Both the position numbers and the translations under genes were made by a program. Positions 1 to 9,551 of a stretch of DNA of 64,000 nt are shown here, piece after piece. A model generated the notes under the pieces. That model saw only the letters and a list, made by a program, of their open reading frames with translations. It made no database searches and was not told the origin of the DNA. This DNA comes from Campylobacteraceae bacterium (lineage in GTDB: Bacteria; Campylobacterota; Campylobacteria; Campylobacterales; Campylobacteraceae), in assembly GCA_031263195.1 (NCBI GenBank), contig JAISGD010000026.1, positions 1 to 64,000 on the forward strand, in the 5' to 3' direction. Within the stretch, counting starts at the first letter, position 1. Each line of letters begins with the position of its first letter.

Positions 1-294
1 TTTATAAAAGTAAAAAATTCTATAACTTTGGTACTTAATGTTAGGTAAAAAAGTGTTAATTTTTGTGAAAAAGTGAAAAGTAAGATATTTGTTGATGAAA
101 TTGAGGATTATTTTGGTTAATGTTCGCAATCTAAAAAAGCATATCGTAGCAATTTTTATACGTATAAATACTCAATATGACAGTAAATTTTTGAGCATAG
201 AGTTAAATATATCCATATTTTTGATTAAGAAATAATCATACTTTCTTCACTTCTTGAGTTACAATTACAGCTATATTTAAAAAAGGCGGATGAA

Positions 295-690
295 ATGATA
301 AGTTATTTTGCAAAAATTTTCAATCTGTATATTTGTCGCTATTGATGGCAAATGTGCTATTTGTGTCTCCGATTGTTGCCGATGGTGACTCAAAAGCATT
401 TCAACAGGAGGGTGAAATTCATAAGATACTGTCAAGACCGTCATATATTTAACGGTAAAGGAGACCATAGTACCAGTGTATATCCGGTGGCTTTGGCGAA
501 TAATATCAAGTTGTCGCCCGTTTCCGCTACATTGGATATTGCTAGGAACGGTTTGAACGAAATGCCCTCTTTCAGAAAGTATCTTACTGATACTGAAATA
601 TTGGAAGTGGTACATTATATTTGTATTGGTTTTGGAAACAATTTTAAAGATATCGCCTAAGCGACTACGACTGCCAATATACCTGAATAA
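295..690 (+). pseudogene. Decayed secreted c-type cytochrome gene
   Basis: A monohaem cytochrome c can be read only by changing frame. The frame from the ATG at 295 meets a stop at 343. A second frame, from about 320 to 430, gives a signal-peptide-like stretch (LLMANVLFVSPIVADGD, then FQQEGEIHK). The first frame resumes at about 430 with YCQDRH, where CxxCH would need Cys for Arg (CGT for TGT). It continues with NGKGD, a Met-ligand-like NEMPSF, and the typical C-terminal helix LTDTEILEVVHYI. Reading through the stop at 658 adds ATTTANIPE before a stop at 688. Two frame changes, a lost haem cysteine and a probable nonsense codon argue for a pseudogene rather than one sequencing error. The product would have been a small periplasmic electron carrier. 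I see nothing further to 949. Confidence 0.6.
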
Positions 691-949
691 ATAATTTATT
701 TTTGTGCAGCGCTGCCTGTTATCTGCCATAAAAAATCTTGCAGCATTTACGGTCAAGCTTTTGAGCATTGTTTGAAATCGCATTTACATTTTGCACAAAA
801 AGCGGTAAACTTATATCCAAAATTATCAAGCAAGGCAGAGACTCTTAACGTACGGGCTGTGTAAATGATACAATATAAAAAGAGCAGAATATCGCCTAAT
901 TGTTTAAAAAGCTTATAGAAAATACAATCATAAAAAGCAGGAGATTGCC

Positions 950-1645
950 ATGCAGGAGAAAAAAACCTTATTAAAGCATTTTGTTGAAAACATACTTCAA
1001 GGATTGTTTTGGTTGCTGCCTATAGCGGCGGTGATATTTATACTCTTGTGGGTCTATGGCAAAATGGACGCCATTACACTGAAAATTTTTGCGAGTTTGG
1101 GTTTTGATATAGATGGGCAAAGTTTTATCTGGATATTGCTGACGATAATTATTTTGGCGGTTACGCTTTATATTTTAGGTTTTATTATTAATACAAAATT
1201 GGCTTTTTTATTTGAGGCTTTATTTGTAAAAATACCATTTTATTCTACGATAAAAGATATCGTCAATATCTTCAACTCATCCAAAAAGGGAGAGACAAAA
1301 GTTTTGGTTGTAGCGATAAAAGGGTTTGGAAATATGGGCTATAATATAGGACTTATGTATTCGCAAAAAGAGAGTATTATAAAAGATCACTATACGGTTA
1401 CCCTCTCCCAATCTCCCATACCAAACGGCGGATTTATGTTTGAGATACATAAAAAAGATATACTTGTCATACAAAACGCTACCTTTGATAACAATCTGCA
1501 ATATCTCCTCTCGATGGGGGTTAAAAGCTTGGCGGAAATTTTAAAAGTTGAGCCGATAAATATAGATGAGTTTGTACCGCTTGAAGAGTGGTTTAGTACT
1601 AAAAAAACGGTCAAAAAGGAAAAAGATGTTAAAACGCAAAAATAG
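950..1645 (+). CDS. DUF502 family inner-membrane protein
   Basis: A 231-residue protein with two N-terminal membrane segments (about residues 15-36 and 58-82) followed by a soluble domain. Features typical of DUF502 are the [11 protein letters not shown] stretch after the second segment and the [12 protein letters not shown] stretch. The function of DUF502 is not established. The start is supported by AGGAG about 8 bases upstream of the ATG. Its 3' end overlaps the hemL start by 20 bases, so the two are probably co-transcribed and translationally coupled. The Lys-rich tail is cytoplasmic-like. Confidence 0.85.
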   Translation: MQEKKTLLKHFVENILQGLFWLLPIAAVIFILLWVYGKMDAITLKIFASLGFDIDGQSFIWILLTIIILAVTLYILGFIINTKLAFLFEALFVKIPFYSTIKDIVNIFNSSKKGETKVLVVAIKGFGNMGYNIGLMYSQKESIIKDHYTVTLSQSPIPNGGFMFEIHKKDILVIQNATFDNNLQYLLSMGVKSLAEILKVEPINIDEFVPLEEWFSTKKTVKKEKDVKTQK

Positions 1646-2915
1646 TATCAAAGCTTACGCTAAAGCAAAAGAATGTATTCCCGGGGGTGTGAACTCGCCT
1701 GTCAGAGCTTTTTTAAGCGTTGATCAAACGCCACCATTTATAGCTAAAGGTAAAGGTGCTTATATAACGGATATAGACGGCAATAAATATATTGATTTTG
1801 TTCAAAGCTGGGGGCCGCTTATATTTGGGCATGCTGATAAGGATATAGAAAAAGCGGTCGTAAAAGCTGTAAAAAACGGCTTAAGTTTCGGTGCGCCGAC
1901 AGAGGTAGAGACAAAACTCGCCAAAACTATATGTTCCATTTTCCCCTCAGTTCAAAAAATCCGCTTTGTAAGCAGTGGAACGGAAGCCGTTATGAGTGCC
2001 ATAAGACTTTCACGGGGTTATACAAAAAGAGATGATATTGTAAAATTTAAAGGTTGTTATCATGGACATAGCGACTCTTTGCTTGTGCAGGCGGGAAGCG
2101 GAGCTGCGACATTCGGAACCCCAAGCAGTCCCGGCGTGCCCGAAGAACTTGTAAAGCATACGCTTTTGGCTGATTATAACGATATAAAAAGCGTGGAAGA
2201 GTGTTTTAAAGCGTCTGACAATATCGCTTGCGTTTTGATAGAACCCATAGCGGGCAATATGGGTTTGGTACCTGCCGATATAGAGTTTTTGGAAGAACTC
2301 AGAGCGTTATGTGACAGACATGGTGCGATTTTGATTTTTGATGAAGTTATGAGCGGTTTCAGAGCTTCTTTAAAAGGTGCGCAGGGTTTTACCGAAGTTA
2401 CTCCCGATATCGTAACATTTGGTAAGGTTATAGGCGGAGGAATGCCTGTAGGTGCGTTTGGCGGCAAAAAGGAGATAATGTCCTGCCTGTCGCCTGAAGG
2501 AGATGTGTATCAAGCGGGCACTCTTAGCGGTAATCCTGTTGCGATGAGTGCTGGACTTGAAAGTATTGGCAAAATAGTCAAAAATAGAAAATTGTATAAT
2601 AAATTAAGCTCTCTTGCCAAAGCTCTTATGAGAGGATTTAAGAAGAGCGCAGTTAAAGAAGGTATACCTTTGCAAGTTTGTACAAGAGGCAGTATGTTTG
2701 GGTTTTTCTTTAACGAAAAAGAGATTAAAAATTTTGATGATGCGTTAAAGTCGGATACAAAACGTTTTGCAGCATTTCATAGAGGTATGTTGGAGCGGGG
2801 ATTTTATTTCGCTTGCTCACAATTTGAGACGGGTTTTGTGTGCGATGCCATGAATGAGAAAATGATACAAAAAACTATTGCTGCTGCAAATGAAGTGATG
2901 AAAGAGATAAAATGA
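1626..2915 (+). CDS. hemL: Glutamate-1-semialdehyde 2,1-aminomutase
   Basis: A PLP enzyme that converts glutamate-1-semialdehyde to 5-aminolevulinate in the C5 haem pathway in the cytoplasm. The 429 residues match the usual family length. The N-terminal [11 protein letters not shown] is diagnostic, FDEVMSGFR carries the PLP-binding Asp, and [13 protein letters not shown] contains the Schiff-base lysine, about K267. The reading frame is open further upstream, but the ATG at 1626, preceded by AAGGA, gives the standard N-terminus. It overlaps the DUF502 gene upstream. The next gene starts four bases before the hemL stop, so hemL heads a compact block with two small membrane proteins, as in Campylobacter. 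Confidence 0.96.
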   Translation: MLKRKNSIKAYAKAKECIPGGVNSPVRAFLSVDQTPPFIAKGKGAYITDIDGNKYIDFVQSWGPLIFGHADKDIEKAVVKAVKNGLSFGAPTEVETKLAKTICSIFPSVQKIRFVSSGTEAVMSAIRLSRGYTKRDDIVKFKGCYHGHSDSLLVQAGSGAATFGTPSSPGVPEELVKHTLLADYNDIKSVEECFKASDNIACVLIEPIAGNMGLVPADIEFLEELRALCDRHGAILIFDEVMSGFRASLKGAQGFTEVTPDIVTFGKVIGGGMPVGAFGGKKEIMSCLSPEGDVYQAGTLSGNPVAMSAGLESIGKIVKNRKLYNKLSSLAKALMRGFKKSAVKEGIPLQVCTRGSMFGFFFNEKEIKNFDDALKSDTKRFAAFHRGMLERGFYFACSQFETGFVCDAMNEKMIQKTIAAANEVMKEIK

Positions 2916-3238
2916 GTAAAAAGGTAGAAAACTTAACCGAAGCACCGTCTTCTGAGAAAAAAAAGCCCAAATACGGTAAGATTATAGAGGGAGCGAGCGA
3001 GTTATCTCTTGGTATCTCAATAGTCGTAGCGATAGTTTTGGGTGTGGCGTTGGGGCTTTGGCTAAAGAGTTTGACTGGGTATACGTGGACGCTTTGGCTT
3101 GGCGTAATATTTGGTATCGGAGCGGCTGTAAAAAATGTACATATCGCGTATAAAAAACAGAAAAAAATATATGATGAATTAAAAAACGAGCCGCGCTATA
3201 AATATCAAGCCGATGAAGACGACGATGATAAATATTAA
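2912..3238 (+). CDS. AtpZ/AtpI-like small membrane protein
   Basis: A 108-residue protein with a charged N-terminus, two membrane segments (about residues 32-52 and 56-75), a short turn, and a basic then acidic C-terminus (DEDDDDKY). The pattern [11 protein letters not shown] before helix 1 and [11 protein letters not shown] in helix 2 resembles the AtpZ/AtpI family, which accompanies F0F1 ATP synthase and has been linked to Mg2+ transport and c-ring assembly. No ATP synthase genes are adjacent. ATGA overlap with hemL indicates translational coupling. The family call rests on pattern only. Confidence 0.7.
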   Translation: MSKKVENLTEAPSSEKKKPKYGKIIEGASELSLGISIVVAIVLGVALGLWLKSLTGYTWTLWLGVIFGIGAAVKNVHIAYKKQKKIYDELKNEPRYKYQADEDDDDKY

Positions 3239-3701
3239 ATTATGGATTAGTATATTTATCGCTATGGAGATAGTGCTGATAACATTTTGTCTATATTTTG
3301 GCGGAGTATGGTTTATAAATACGCAGACAGGTTTTTTGAGTTCGCTTTTAATTGTGATAGGCTCGTTCTTAGGATATAGAAAATTAATAAAAACAAAAGC
3401 CACTGAAGACTTCTCTTCGGATGAATTTATGGAGAAGATAGAAGATCCTTATGGCGTTTGGGATGATGATAAATCGTCCAAGATCTCTTCCGTAAAAATT
3501 GCCGCTAAAGATATTAAGGCAACTGCACACGGTTTTTTATCGTTGTATCGCGTTGCCTCATATATACTTTTTTGCATACTCTTTTTGATTCTTGTGAAAA
3601 GCGAGTTATTCTCATTTATCCCATTTATAGCAGGGGTAAGCTTTATACCTTTGGGGGTACTTATTTGCGGAGTATTTAGCGGAATAAATAGTCTTAGATA
3701 G
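3213..3701 (+). CDS. Hypothetical integral membrane protein
   Basis: I do not assign a function. The 162-residue protein has two hydrophobic segments near the N-terminus (about residues 10-30 and 38-55), a polar stretch of about 60 residues, and two more hydrophobic segments (about 112-130 and 134-155), with little outside the membrane. It overlaps the preceding AtpZ-like gene; the ATG at 3225 (MINIKLW) is an alternative start that shortens the overlap. The order hemL, small two-helix protein, four-helix protein recalls the hemL neighbourhood of Campylobacter, so it is probably a conserved lineage-specific membrane protein. Confidence 0.75.
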   Translation: MKTTMINIKLWISIFIAMEIVLITFCLYFGGVWFINTQTGFLSSLLIVIGSFLGYRKLIKTKATEDFSSDEFMEKIEDPYGVWDDDKSSKISSVKIAAKDIKATAHGFLSLYRVASYILFCILFLILVKSELFSFIPFIAGVSFIPLGVLICGVFSGINSLR

Positions 3702-3730
3702 TTGACGTGCATCTAAGCCCCAAGCTTATT

Positions 3731-3799
3731 ATGAATAAAATTATCGGAAGTATTTCGGATATACAAACGCTAAAAAATAACGCTAAATTCACGTCTTAA
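3731..3799 (+). pseudogene. Possible remnant of a TOBE/Mop-domain gene start
   Basis: A 22-codon frame begins MNKIIGSISDIQT, close to how short molybdate-binding (Mop/TOBE) proteins of Campylobacterota begin, then runs into an unrelated tail and a stop. No Shine-Dalgarno site is clear. It may be the 5' end of a deleted gene or chance. Confidence 0.25.
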
Positions 3800-3868
3800 T
3801 CTGAATTTTTATAAACTTATCGTAAAATCCGATTTTCGAAAGTAAAGTCACATAATTCAAGGATAGTT

Positions 3869-4144
3869 ATGATTCCTTTTACGGATGAAGAGTTGATACC
3901 TGTAGTATCTAAAATTTTAGATAAAGTAAGACCTATGCTTGTGCGAGACGGCGGCGATATGAAACTGCTTTCCATCAAAAACGGGCGCGTTTTTATACAA
4001 TTTCAAGGCGCTTGTAACGGTTGCGCGTCAAGCGATCAAACGTTGAAATTTGGCGTGGAAAGACGGCTTCGCATAGACATACATCCGGAAATGGAAGTGA
4101 TAAACATTCCTCTTGGAAGCGAATACGAGATAGAGAAGTACTAA
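3869..4144 (+). CDS. NifU C-terminal-like Fe-S scaffold protein
   Basis: A 91-residue NifU-like protein. It has the family core VRDGGDMKLLSI, then FQGACNGCASSD with the CxxC pair that binds a labile Fe-S cluster. It lacks the IscU-like and ferredoxin-like domains of full NifU, so it is a stand-alone Nfu-type carrier that probably delivers clusters to apo-enzymes. The stop is two bases before the murE start, and nifU sits near murE in Campylobacter too. The start follows AAGGATAGTT. Confidence 0.9.
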   Translation: MIPFTDEELIPVVSKILDKVRPMLVRDGGDMKLLSIKNGRVFIQFQGACNGCASSDQTLKFGVERRLRIDIHPEMEVINIPLGSEYEIEKY

Positions 4145-4146
4145 TT

Positions 4147-5448
4147 ATGAGACACGAAGTTAAAAATCAATACTTTAGTTATATAACCGACAATTCAAAC
4201 GAAGCGGATGAAAACGGGGCGTTTGTAAAAACAGTCCAAAATGCGATGTACGAAAAAGAGGCTGTAAAAAGAGGCTGTAAAACCATTTTAAACGTATCTG
4301 AATGTTTTAAAATTTTAGATATTGATCCTAATTTAAAAATTGTTGGCATAACCGGTACAAACGGTAAGACGACAACGGCTGCTGCTATATATTCAATGCT
4401 TTTGGATTTGGGCAAAAAAGCTGGCTTACAAGGTACGCGAGGTTGTTTCATAAACGACAAATGCGTAGAGAGCAAAAGTCTCACGACCCCGTCTATTTTA
4501 CATACGCTCATTAATATGCAAAAAGCTTCGCAAGAGAAGTGTTCATATTTTATAATGGAAGTAAGCTCTCACGCGATTGCCCAAAATCGCATAGAGGGTC
4601 TCAAGTTTGCCCTTAAAATTTTCACTAATATTTCGCAAGACCATTTGGATTTTCATAAAAATATGAGAGAATACATAAACACAAAAAGCGCATTTTTTGA
4701 TGATGATACGCTAAAACTTATCAATAAAGATGATGAAAATATAAGATATAATGTTAAAAATACACTTACTTACGGCATTGAAAAACCGTCAACCTACCAA
4801 ATCACAGCTTACGGATTAAGGGACGGGATAGAGATGGCGGTACAATACGCGGGCAAAACCTATCCGTTTTCAAGCGTGCTGCAAGGAAAGTTTAATCTGT
4901 ATAATCTTTTAGCCGCTATAGCAGCTGTTCATATTTTAGAAAAAACCTCTTTTGATAAGACAAATGAAGCGCTTGCGAATTTCGCGGGAGTTAGCGGACG
5001 AATGGAAATTGTTAATCTCAATCCTTTGGTAATTGTGGATTTTGCCCATACGCCCGATGGCATAGAAAAAGTCTTAGAAGCGATGAGAGAAAACGAACTT
5101 GTCGTGGTTTTCGGAGCAGGCGGCGATAGAGATAAACTTAAGCGTCCTATTATGGGAAAAATTGTAGAAAAATACGCGAAAAAAATTTACATCACAAGCG
5201 ATAATCCAAGAAGCGAAGAGGGCGAAGATATTATAGAAGATATAGCGCGTGGCATTGAAAAAAAAGAGAATGTTTATAAAATCGTCGATAGAAAAGAAGC
5301 TACCATAAGAGCGTTAAAGGATTTGGAAGAAAAAGAGGTTTTGATGATATTGGGAAAAGGCGATGAGACTTTTCAAGAGATAAAAGGCGTCAAATATCCA
5401 TATAACGACAAAGAGATTGTGCAAACATTTTTGAAAGCAAAAAATTGA
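4147..5448 (+). CDS. murE: UDP-MurNAc-tripeptide synthetase (MurE ligase)
   Basis: A Mur ligase that adds the third amino acid to the UDP-MurNAc-dipeptide of peptidoglycan precursors in the cytoplasm. The ATP loop GITGTNGKTTTAAA is present, followed by EVSSHAIAQNRI, FTNISQDHLDFH and VDFAHTPDGI. DNPRSEEGEDI contains the DNPR signature that selects meso-diaminopimelate, which fits the lysA gene elsewhere in the window. At 433 residues it is shorter at the N-terminus than the enterobacterial enzyme, as is normal for Campylobacterota. I chose the ATG at 4147, just after the nifU-like stop, over a longer upstream frame that overlaps that gene. Confidence 0.95.
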   Translation: MRHEVKNQYFSYITDNSNEADENGAFVKTVQNAMYEKEAVKRGCKTILNVSECFKILDIDPNLKIVGITGTNGKTTTAAAIYSMLLDLGKKAGLQGTRGCFINDKCVESKSLTTPSILHTLINMQKASQEKCSYFIMEVSSHAIAQNRIEGLKFALKIFTNISQDHLDFHKNMREYINTKSAFFDDDTLKLINKDDENIRYNVKNTLTYGIEKPSTYQITAYGLRDGIEMAVQYAGKTYPFSSVLQGKFNLYNLLAAIAAVHILEKTSFDKTNEALANFAGVSGRMEIVNLNPLVIVDFAHTPDGIEKVLEAMRENELVVVFGAGGDRDKLKRPIMGKIVEKYAKKIYITSDNPRSEEGEDIIEDIARGIEKKENVYKIVDRKEATIRALKDLEEKEVLMILGKGDETFQEIKGVKYPYNDKEIVQTFLKAKN

Positions 5449-5484
5449 TAAAATATCAATTTAAAAATAAAAAGGTCTTAAATA

Positions 5485-5850
5485 ATGATGTTTGAAATGC
5501 TTTATAGCAAAATTCATAGAGCCACTGTTACGGACGCGAATTTAAATTATACTGGTTCTATCACGATAGATAGAGATTTGATTGACGCGGCAAATTTAAA
5601 AATCGGGCAAAAAGTAGATATTGTAAATATTAATAACGGCGAACGAATAAGCACTTATGTTATAGAAGGAGCGCGCGGCAGCAATACTATTTGTTTAAAC
5701 GGCGCGGCTGCCAGAAAAGCGCAAATCGGAGATAAAATCATCATTATATCCTATGCTATGATAGATGAAAAAGAGTTGCGGGATTTTAAACCCGCCATTA
5801 TTTTAGTAGATGAAAAAAACAGTATCGTAAAAAAAGAAGAGAGTCTTTAA
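5485..5850 (+). CDS. panD: Aspartate 1-decarboxylase precursor
   Basis: Makes beta-alanine for pantothenate and CoA. The proenzyme self-cleaves at a Gly-Ser bond to form a pyruvoyl group; the site is visible in NYTGSITID (about residues 25-26). [16 protein letters not shown] matches the family N-terminus, and [20 protein letters not shown] gives the core. It has 121 residues, close to the usual 115-130. Its last base overlaps the ATG of ybaB (TAATG), so the two are coupled. Its place between murE and ybaB differs from Campylobacter jejuni, where as I recall panD lies with panBC. Confidence 0.96.
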   Translation: MMFEMLYSKIHRATVTDANLNYTGSITIDRDLIDAANLKIGQKVDIVNINNGERISTYVIEGARGSNTICLNGAAARKAQIGDKIIIISYAMIDEKELRDFKPAIILVDEKNSIVKKEESL

Positions 5851-6158
5851 TGTTAGATGGATTTGATTTTTCAAAAATGGGCGCAATGTTTGAAGAGGCT
5901 CAAAAAAAGGTGCAAGAACTTCAAGATGAAGCCAAAAATAAAACTTTCAGCGCAAAAAGCGGCGGCGGATTGGTAAGCGTGAGTATGAACGGCAGCGGAG
6001 AAGTGATAGATATCAGCATAGACGATTCTCTTTTGTCGGATAAAGACGCTATGCAAATTTTACTTATAAGCGCGGTGAATGACGTTTTGAAAATGGTTGA
6101 AGAGGATAGAAAACTGACAGCTTCAAAAATGTTGGGCGGTTTTGGCGGTTTGAGGTAA
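5850..6158 (+). CDS. YbaB/EbfC family nucleoid-associated protein
   Basis: A small 102-residue DNA-binding protein of the YbaB/EbfC family, which forms dimers with a tweezer shape. It has the Phe-Lys-Met-rich start, a long amphipathic helix (about residues 10-30), the VSVSMNGSGEVIDISIDDSLL strand region in part, and the C-terminal helix ending SKMLGGFGGL. In many bacteria ybaB follows dnaX and precedes recR; here, as in Campylobacter, it is near murE and ispA. It begins on the last base of panD. Confidence 0.92.
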   Translation: MLDGFDFSKMGAMFEEAQKKVQELQDEAKNKTFSAKSGGGLVSVSMNGSGEVIDISIDDSLLSDKDAMQILLISAVNDVLKMVEEDRKLTASKMLGGFGGLR

Positions 6159-6164
6159 AAGAAG

Positions 6165-6659
6165 TTGAAAACCAAAGCTTTTCTTGAAAATATAGAAGCT
6201 ATGGTTGAGAGAGCATTTGACACTCTTTGTGTGCATTGTCCTGATTTTGAACTTTATACTGTTTTAATTCATGTAGATTTTAAAACGCCCAAAGAAGCTA
6301 AAAGCAAGGCGGTATGTAGCATAGGCTTTGACGATTTGCAAAATTCGTTAAAACATACTAAAGTTTGGGCGGACTTTTTGCATCCAAAAGATGAAGCCAA
6401 CAAGAGCGAGACAAGGACTTACAACCCGCGAAATGTGCTATTAAGCGAAGTTGAAACTATTGAGTGTGACGATGTGAAGATAAAAGATGCGGTATTTGCA
6501 TTGAAAAAGCGTCCTTTGGCATTAGACATCGCCGTAAATGCAAGAGCGCAAGAGTTAAATATACATAAAAATGCAGAGTTTATCATTGAGTTTGAACAGT
6601 GGTATTTTGGTCGTTCCATGCTCGGTGTAATCAATCCGGCTAATGCGGGCAAAAAATAA
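6165..6659 (+). CDS. Hypothetical cytoplasmic protein
   Basis: I do not recognise a family. The 164-residue product has no signal peptide or membrane segment and looks like a mixed alpha/beta soluble protein with a C-terminal segment rich in aromatic residues (EFEQWYFGRSML). The likely start is TTG at 6165, preceded by TGAGGT. It follows ybaB after six bases and precedes ispA after a gap of about 80 bases, so it belongs to the murE-panD-ybaB transcription unit. Base composition resembles its neighbours. Confidence 0.7.
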   Translation: MKTKAFLENIEAMVERAFDTLCVHCPDFELYTVLIHVDFKTPKEAKSKAVCSIGFDDLQNSLKHTKVWADFLHPKDEANKSETRTYNPRNVLLSEVETIECDDVKIKDAVFALKKRPLALDIAVNARAQELNIHKNAEFIIEFEQWYFGRSMLGVINPANAGKK

Positions 6660-6742
6660 TTTTGATGCGTATAGGACCGTTTTTCTTGTTATGAATTTAG
6701 TTTTTTAGCGCATAAGCTTTTTTCTTAAAGGATTTTTTAAAA

Positions 6743-7585
6743 ATGTTGGAAGAGTTTGAAAATTTTTTACAAATACATCTTTTTAACGTGCAAAGTTTTC
6801 ATCCGCACTTTAATGAAGCATACAGACAAATGTTTGAAGTAGGCGGCAAAAGATTTCGCCCATTTTTGCTTTTAAGCGTTGTTGAAGCTTTAAATCCGCT
6901 TTTATTAAAAAACGCTATGTACGCGGCTCTCGCAGTTGAGATGATACATACTTATTCTCTTATTCACGACGATCTGCCGTCTATGGATAATGCGCCATTA
7001 CGCCGCGGAAGTCCTACTCTACATGTAAGTTATGACGAAGCGACTGCTATTTTAATAGCGGATGCGCTCAATACAGACGCTTTTAAAGTTCTCTCCATGA
7101 TGCCGATGGATGCCAAAACGCGTATAGAACTTTGCGGAATTTTGAGCTTTAATGCCGGAAGTTCCGGAATGGCTTTAGGACAAGCTATAGATTGTTATTT
7201 TGAAAAAAAACCTTTAAGTGAAGAACAGCTAGCATTTTTACATTTACATAAAACCGGAAGACTTATAGCGTGCGCTTTGCAAATGGGCGCGTTGATAGGC
7301 GGAGAGGATGAAAACACTCAAAAAGAGTTTTACGACTTTGGGCTTAAACTGGGACTCTTGTTTCAAATACACGACGATATCATTGACGCCACAAAAAGCT
7401 CAAACGAAGTTGGAAAGCCGACAAAACACGATACAAACAAAAACTCTTTTGTAAATCTTTTCGGACTTAGCGGCGCGATAAAAAAAAGGGATGAAAAGAT
7501 AGTTGAACTGAAAAAACTCTCAGCCTCTTTTGATGAAAAAATAGAGACATTTTTTTGCAAAATATTAAATAATAATTTTAAATAA
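6743..7585 (+). CDS. ispA: Polyprenyl synthetase (farnesyl diphosphate synthase type)
   Basis: Condenses isopentenyl diphosphate with allylic diphosphates to make C15-type prenyl diphosphates. Both aspartate-rich metal sites are visible: HDDLPSMD (first) and HDDIID (second), with GGKRFRPFLLL upstream. The two residues between the first Asp pair and the next Asp differ from strict DDxxD spacing because of the two-residue insert common to bacterial FPP synthases. Length is 280 residues, near the usual 290-300. It lies next to tkt as in Campylobacter, and dxs at 24.3 kb feeds the same pathway. Confidence 0.93.
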   Translation: MLEEFENFLQIHLFNVQSFHPHFNEAYRQMFEVGGKRFRPFLLLSVVEALNPLLLKNAMYAALAVEMIHTYSLIHDDLPSMDNAPLRRGSPTLHVSYDEATAILIADALNTDAFKVLSMMPMDAKTRIELCGILSFNAGSSGMALGQAIDCYFEKKPLSEEQLAFLHLHKTGRLIACALQMGALIGGEDENTQKEFYDFGLKLGLLFQIHDDIIDATKSSNEVGKPTKHDTNKNSFVNLFGLSGAIKKRDEKIVELKKLSASFDEKIETFFCKILNNNFK

Positions 7586-7595
7586 GGAATACGAT

Positions 7596-9551
7596 ATGAA
7601 CTCCAAAAAAATTTTAAAAAAGCAAGCCGATACGATTCGTTTTTTATCTGCTGATATGGTTCAAAAAGCAAATAGCGGACATCCGGGAGCTCCGATGGGA
7701 CTTGCCGATATCGTGACGGTTTTATCTTACCACTTGCGTCACAATCCGACAAATCCCAAATGGCTAAATCGCGATAGACTTGTTTTCAGCGGAGGTCACG
7801 CTTCTGCGCTCATATATTCGTTTTTGCATTTAAGCGGTTACGATATTGCCATAGAAGATTTGAAAAACTTTAGACAGCTTGGAAGCAAAACGCCAGGACA
7901 CCCGGAATACGGCGAAGTTGTTGGAGTGGAAGTGACGACAGGACCTTTAGGGCAGGGGGTCGCGAATGCCGTAGGATTCGCGACCGCCGCCAAATACGCT
8001 TCAAATATACTAAACACGGATAAAACTAAAGTTATTGACCATAAGGTTTATTGTTTGTGCGGCGATGGGGATTTGGAAGAAGGCATTAGTTACGAGGCTT
8101 GTTCATTTGCGGGACATTTGGGGCTCGACAATCTCGTTTTAATTTATGATTCTAACAATATAACCATAGAAGGCAGCGCGTCTTTGGCGTTCAGCGAAGA
8201 TATCAAAAACAGATTTGAGGCGCAAGGCTGGAAAGTTTCAAAGATAAACGGACACGATTTCGATGAGATTGAAGAGGTTTTAATGCATTCAAAAGAGCAG
8301 ACAAAACCATATCTTATTATAGCCGACACCGTTATTGCCAAAGGCGCATGTAAGCTTGAAGGAAGCCATGAAGCTCATGGCGCGCCGCTTGGAGTTGAAG
8401 AGTTAAAAAATGCCAAGATGAAGGCGGAATTTGATTGTGATAAATCCTTTTTTATACCTGACGATGTAAAAGATGAATTTTTCAAAGCAAAAACAGCGGG
8501 AGAGAAGGCGGAAAAAGAGTGGATAGAAAAGCTTGAGACAAGCCTCACGGCAGATCAAAAAGAGATATTAAATAAGCTTTTGAAACCCGATTTTAACTCT
8601 ATTAAATGGCCCAAGTTTGAACCTAAAAGTGAAATTGCAACAAGAGACAGTAATGGAAAAATTATCAACGAAATCGCAAAAGCGCTTATAGGATTTTTGG
8701 GCGGAAGTGCAGATCTCGCTCCGTCAAATAAAAGCGAGTTAAGCGGTATGGGAAGTTTTCCAACAGGACGCAATATCCATTTTGGCATAAGAGAACACGC
8801 TATGGCGGCTATTTGCAACGCTATCTCTTTGTACGGACTATTTTTACCTTACAGCGCGACATTTTTTATATTTAGCGATTACTTAAAGCCGTCCGCAAGA
8901 CTTGCTGCTTTGATGAGATTGAAAACATTTTTTATTTGGACACACGATAGCATAGGAGTAGGCGAAGACGGACCGACGCACCAACCCATAGAACAACTTA
9001 CGCAATTTCGCGCTATGCCAAATTTTTATGTATGGCATCCTGCTGATGCTAATGAAAATGTGGAAGCTTGGAAAAAAGCTCTAAACACGAATGCTCCGAG
9101 CGCGTTTGTGCTGTCAAGACAAAAACTTACCGTATTTGAGGATACCGGAGATTTTGGGGATGCAAGTTGCGGCGGATATCTCTTGAAAAAAACGCAAAAC
9201 GCAAAAATCACGTTTATCGCAAGCGGAAGTGAAGTCGCTCTTTGCTTGAAAGCAGCGCATAGGTTGAAAGACGATGGCATAGAAGCCAATATTGTGAGCG
9301 TGCCGTGTTTTGATTTATTTATCGAACAATCCAAAGAGTATATAGAAAAAGTGATAGACAAAAACACGAAAGTTTTAGCTGTGGAAGCGAGTTCAGGCGA
9401 TGTTTGGTGGAGATATGCGGATAATGTTGTGTGTATGAATAGTTTTGGCGCTAGCGCACCCAGCGAAAAGCTTTTTGAAAAATTTGGCTTTAGCGTAGAA
9501 AACGTGGTTAAAGAAGCGAAGGAGTTATTGGGGTGCGCATATGGAGTATAA
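7596..9551 (+). CDS. tkt: Transketolase
   Basis: Thiamine-diphosphate enzyme of the non-oxidative pentose phosphate pathway; it moves two-carbon units between sugar phosphates. The N-terminal AANSGHPGAPMG-like block (KANSGHPGAPMGLAD), the TPP motif CGDGDLEEG, and the C-terminal half with FGIREHAMAAI and HDSIGVGEDGPTHQP are all present. The 651 residues match the family. It starts 10 bases after ispA and overlaps the next small gene by 11 bases. Together with the transaldolase domain at 16 kb it supplies the pentose-phosphate carbon shuffle. Confidence 0.97.
   Translation: MNSKKILKKQADTIRFLSADMVQKANSGHPGAPMGLADIVTVLSYHLRHNPTNPKWLNRDRLVFSGGHASALIYSFLHLSGYDIAIEDLKNFRQLGSKTPGHPEYGEVVGVEVTTGPLGQGVANAVGFATAAKYASNILNTDKTKVIDHKVYCLCGDGDLEEGISYEACSFAGHLGLDNLVLIYDSNNITIEGSASLAFSEDIKNRFEAQGWKVSKINGHDFDEIEEVLMHSKEQTKPYLIIADTVIAKGACKLEGSHEAHGAPLGVEELKNAKMKAEFDCDKSFFIPDDVKDEFFKAKTAGEKAEKEWIEKLETSLTADQKEILNKLLKPDFNSIKWPKFEPKSEIATRDSNGKIINEIAKALIGFLGGSADLAPSNKSELSGMGSFPTGRNIHFGIREHAMAAICNAISLYGLFLPYSATFFIFSDYLKPSARLAALMRLKTFFIWTHDSIGVGEDGPTHQPIEQLTQFRAMPNFYVWHPADANENVEAWKKALNTNAPSAFVLSRQKLTVFEDTGDFGDASCGGYLLKKTQNAKITFIASGSEVALCLKAAHRLKDDGIEANIVSVPCFDLFIEQSKEYIEKVIDKNTKVLAVEASSGDVWWRYADNVVCMNSFGASAPSEKLFEKFGFSVENVVKEAKELLGCAYGV

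Noticed and set aside
277-783. 168-codon open frame on the minus strand
   Set aside because: It lies antisense to the cytochrome relic, has no recognisable motif or hydrophobic pattern and lacks an RBS. The plus-strand cytochrome signals explain the region better.
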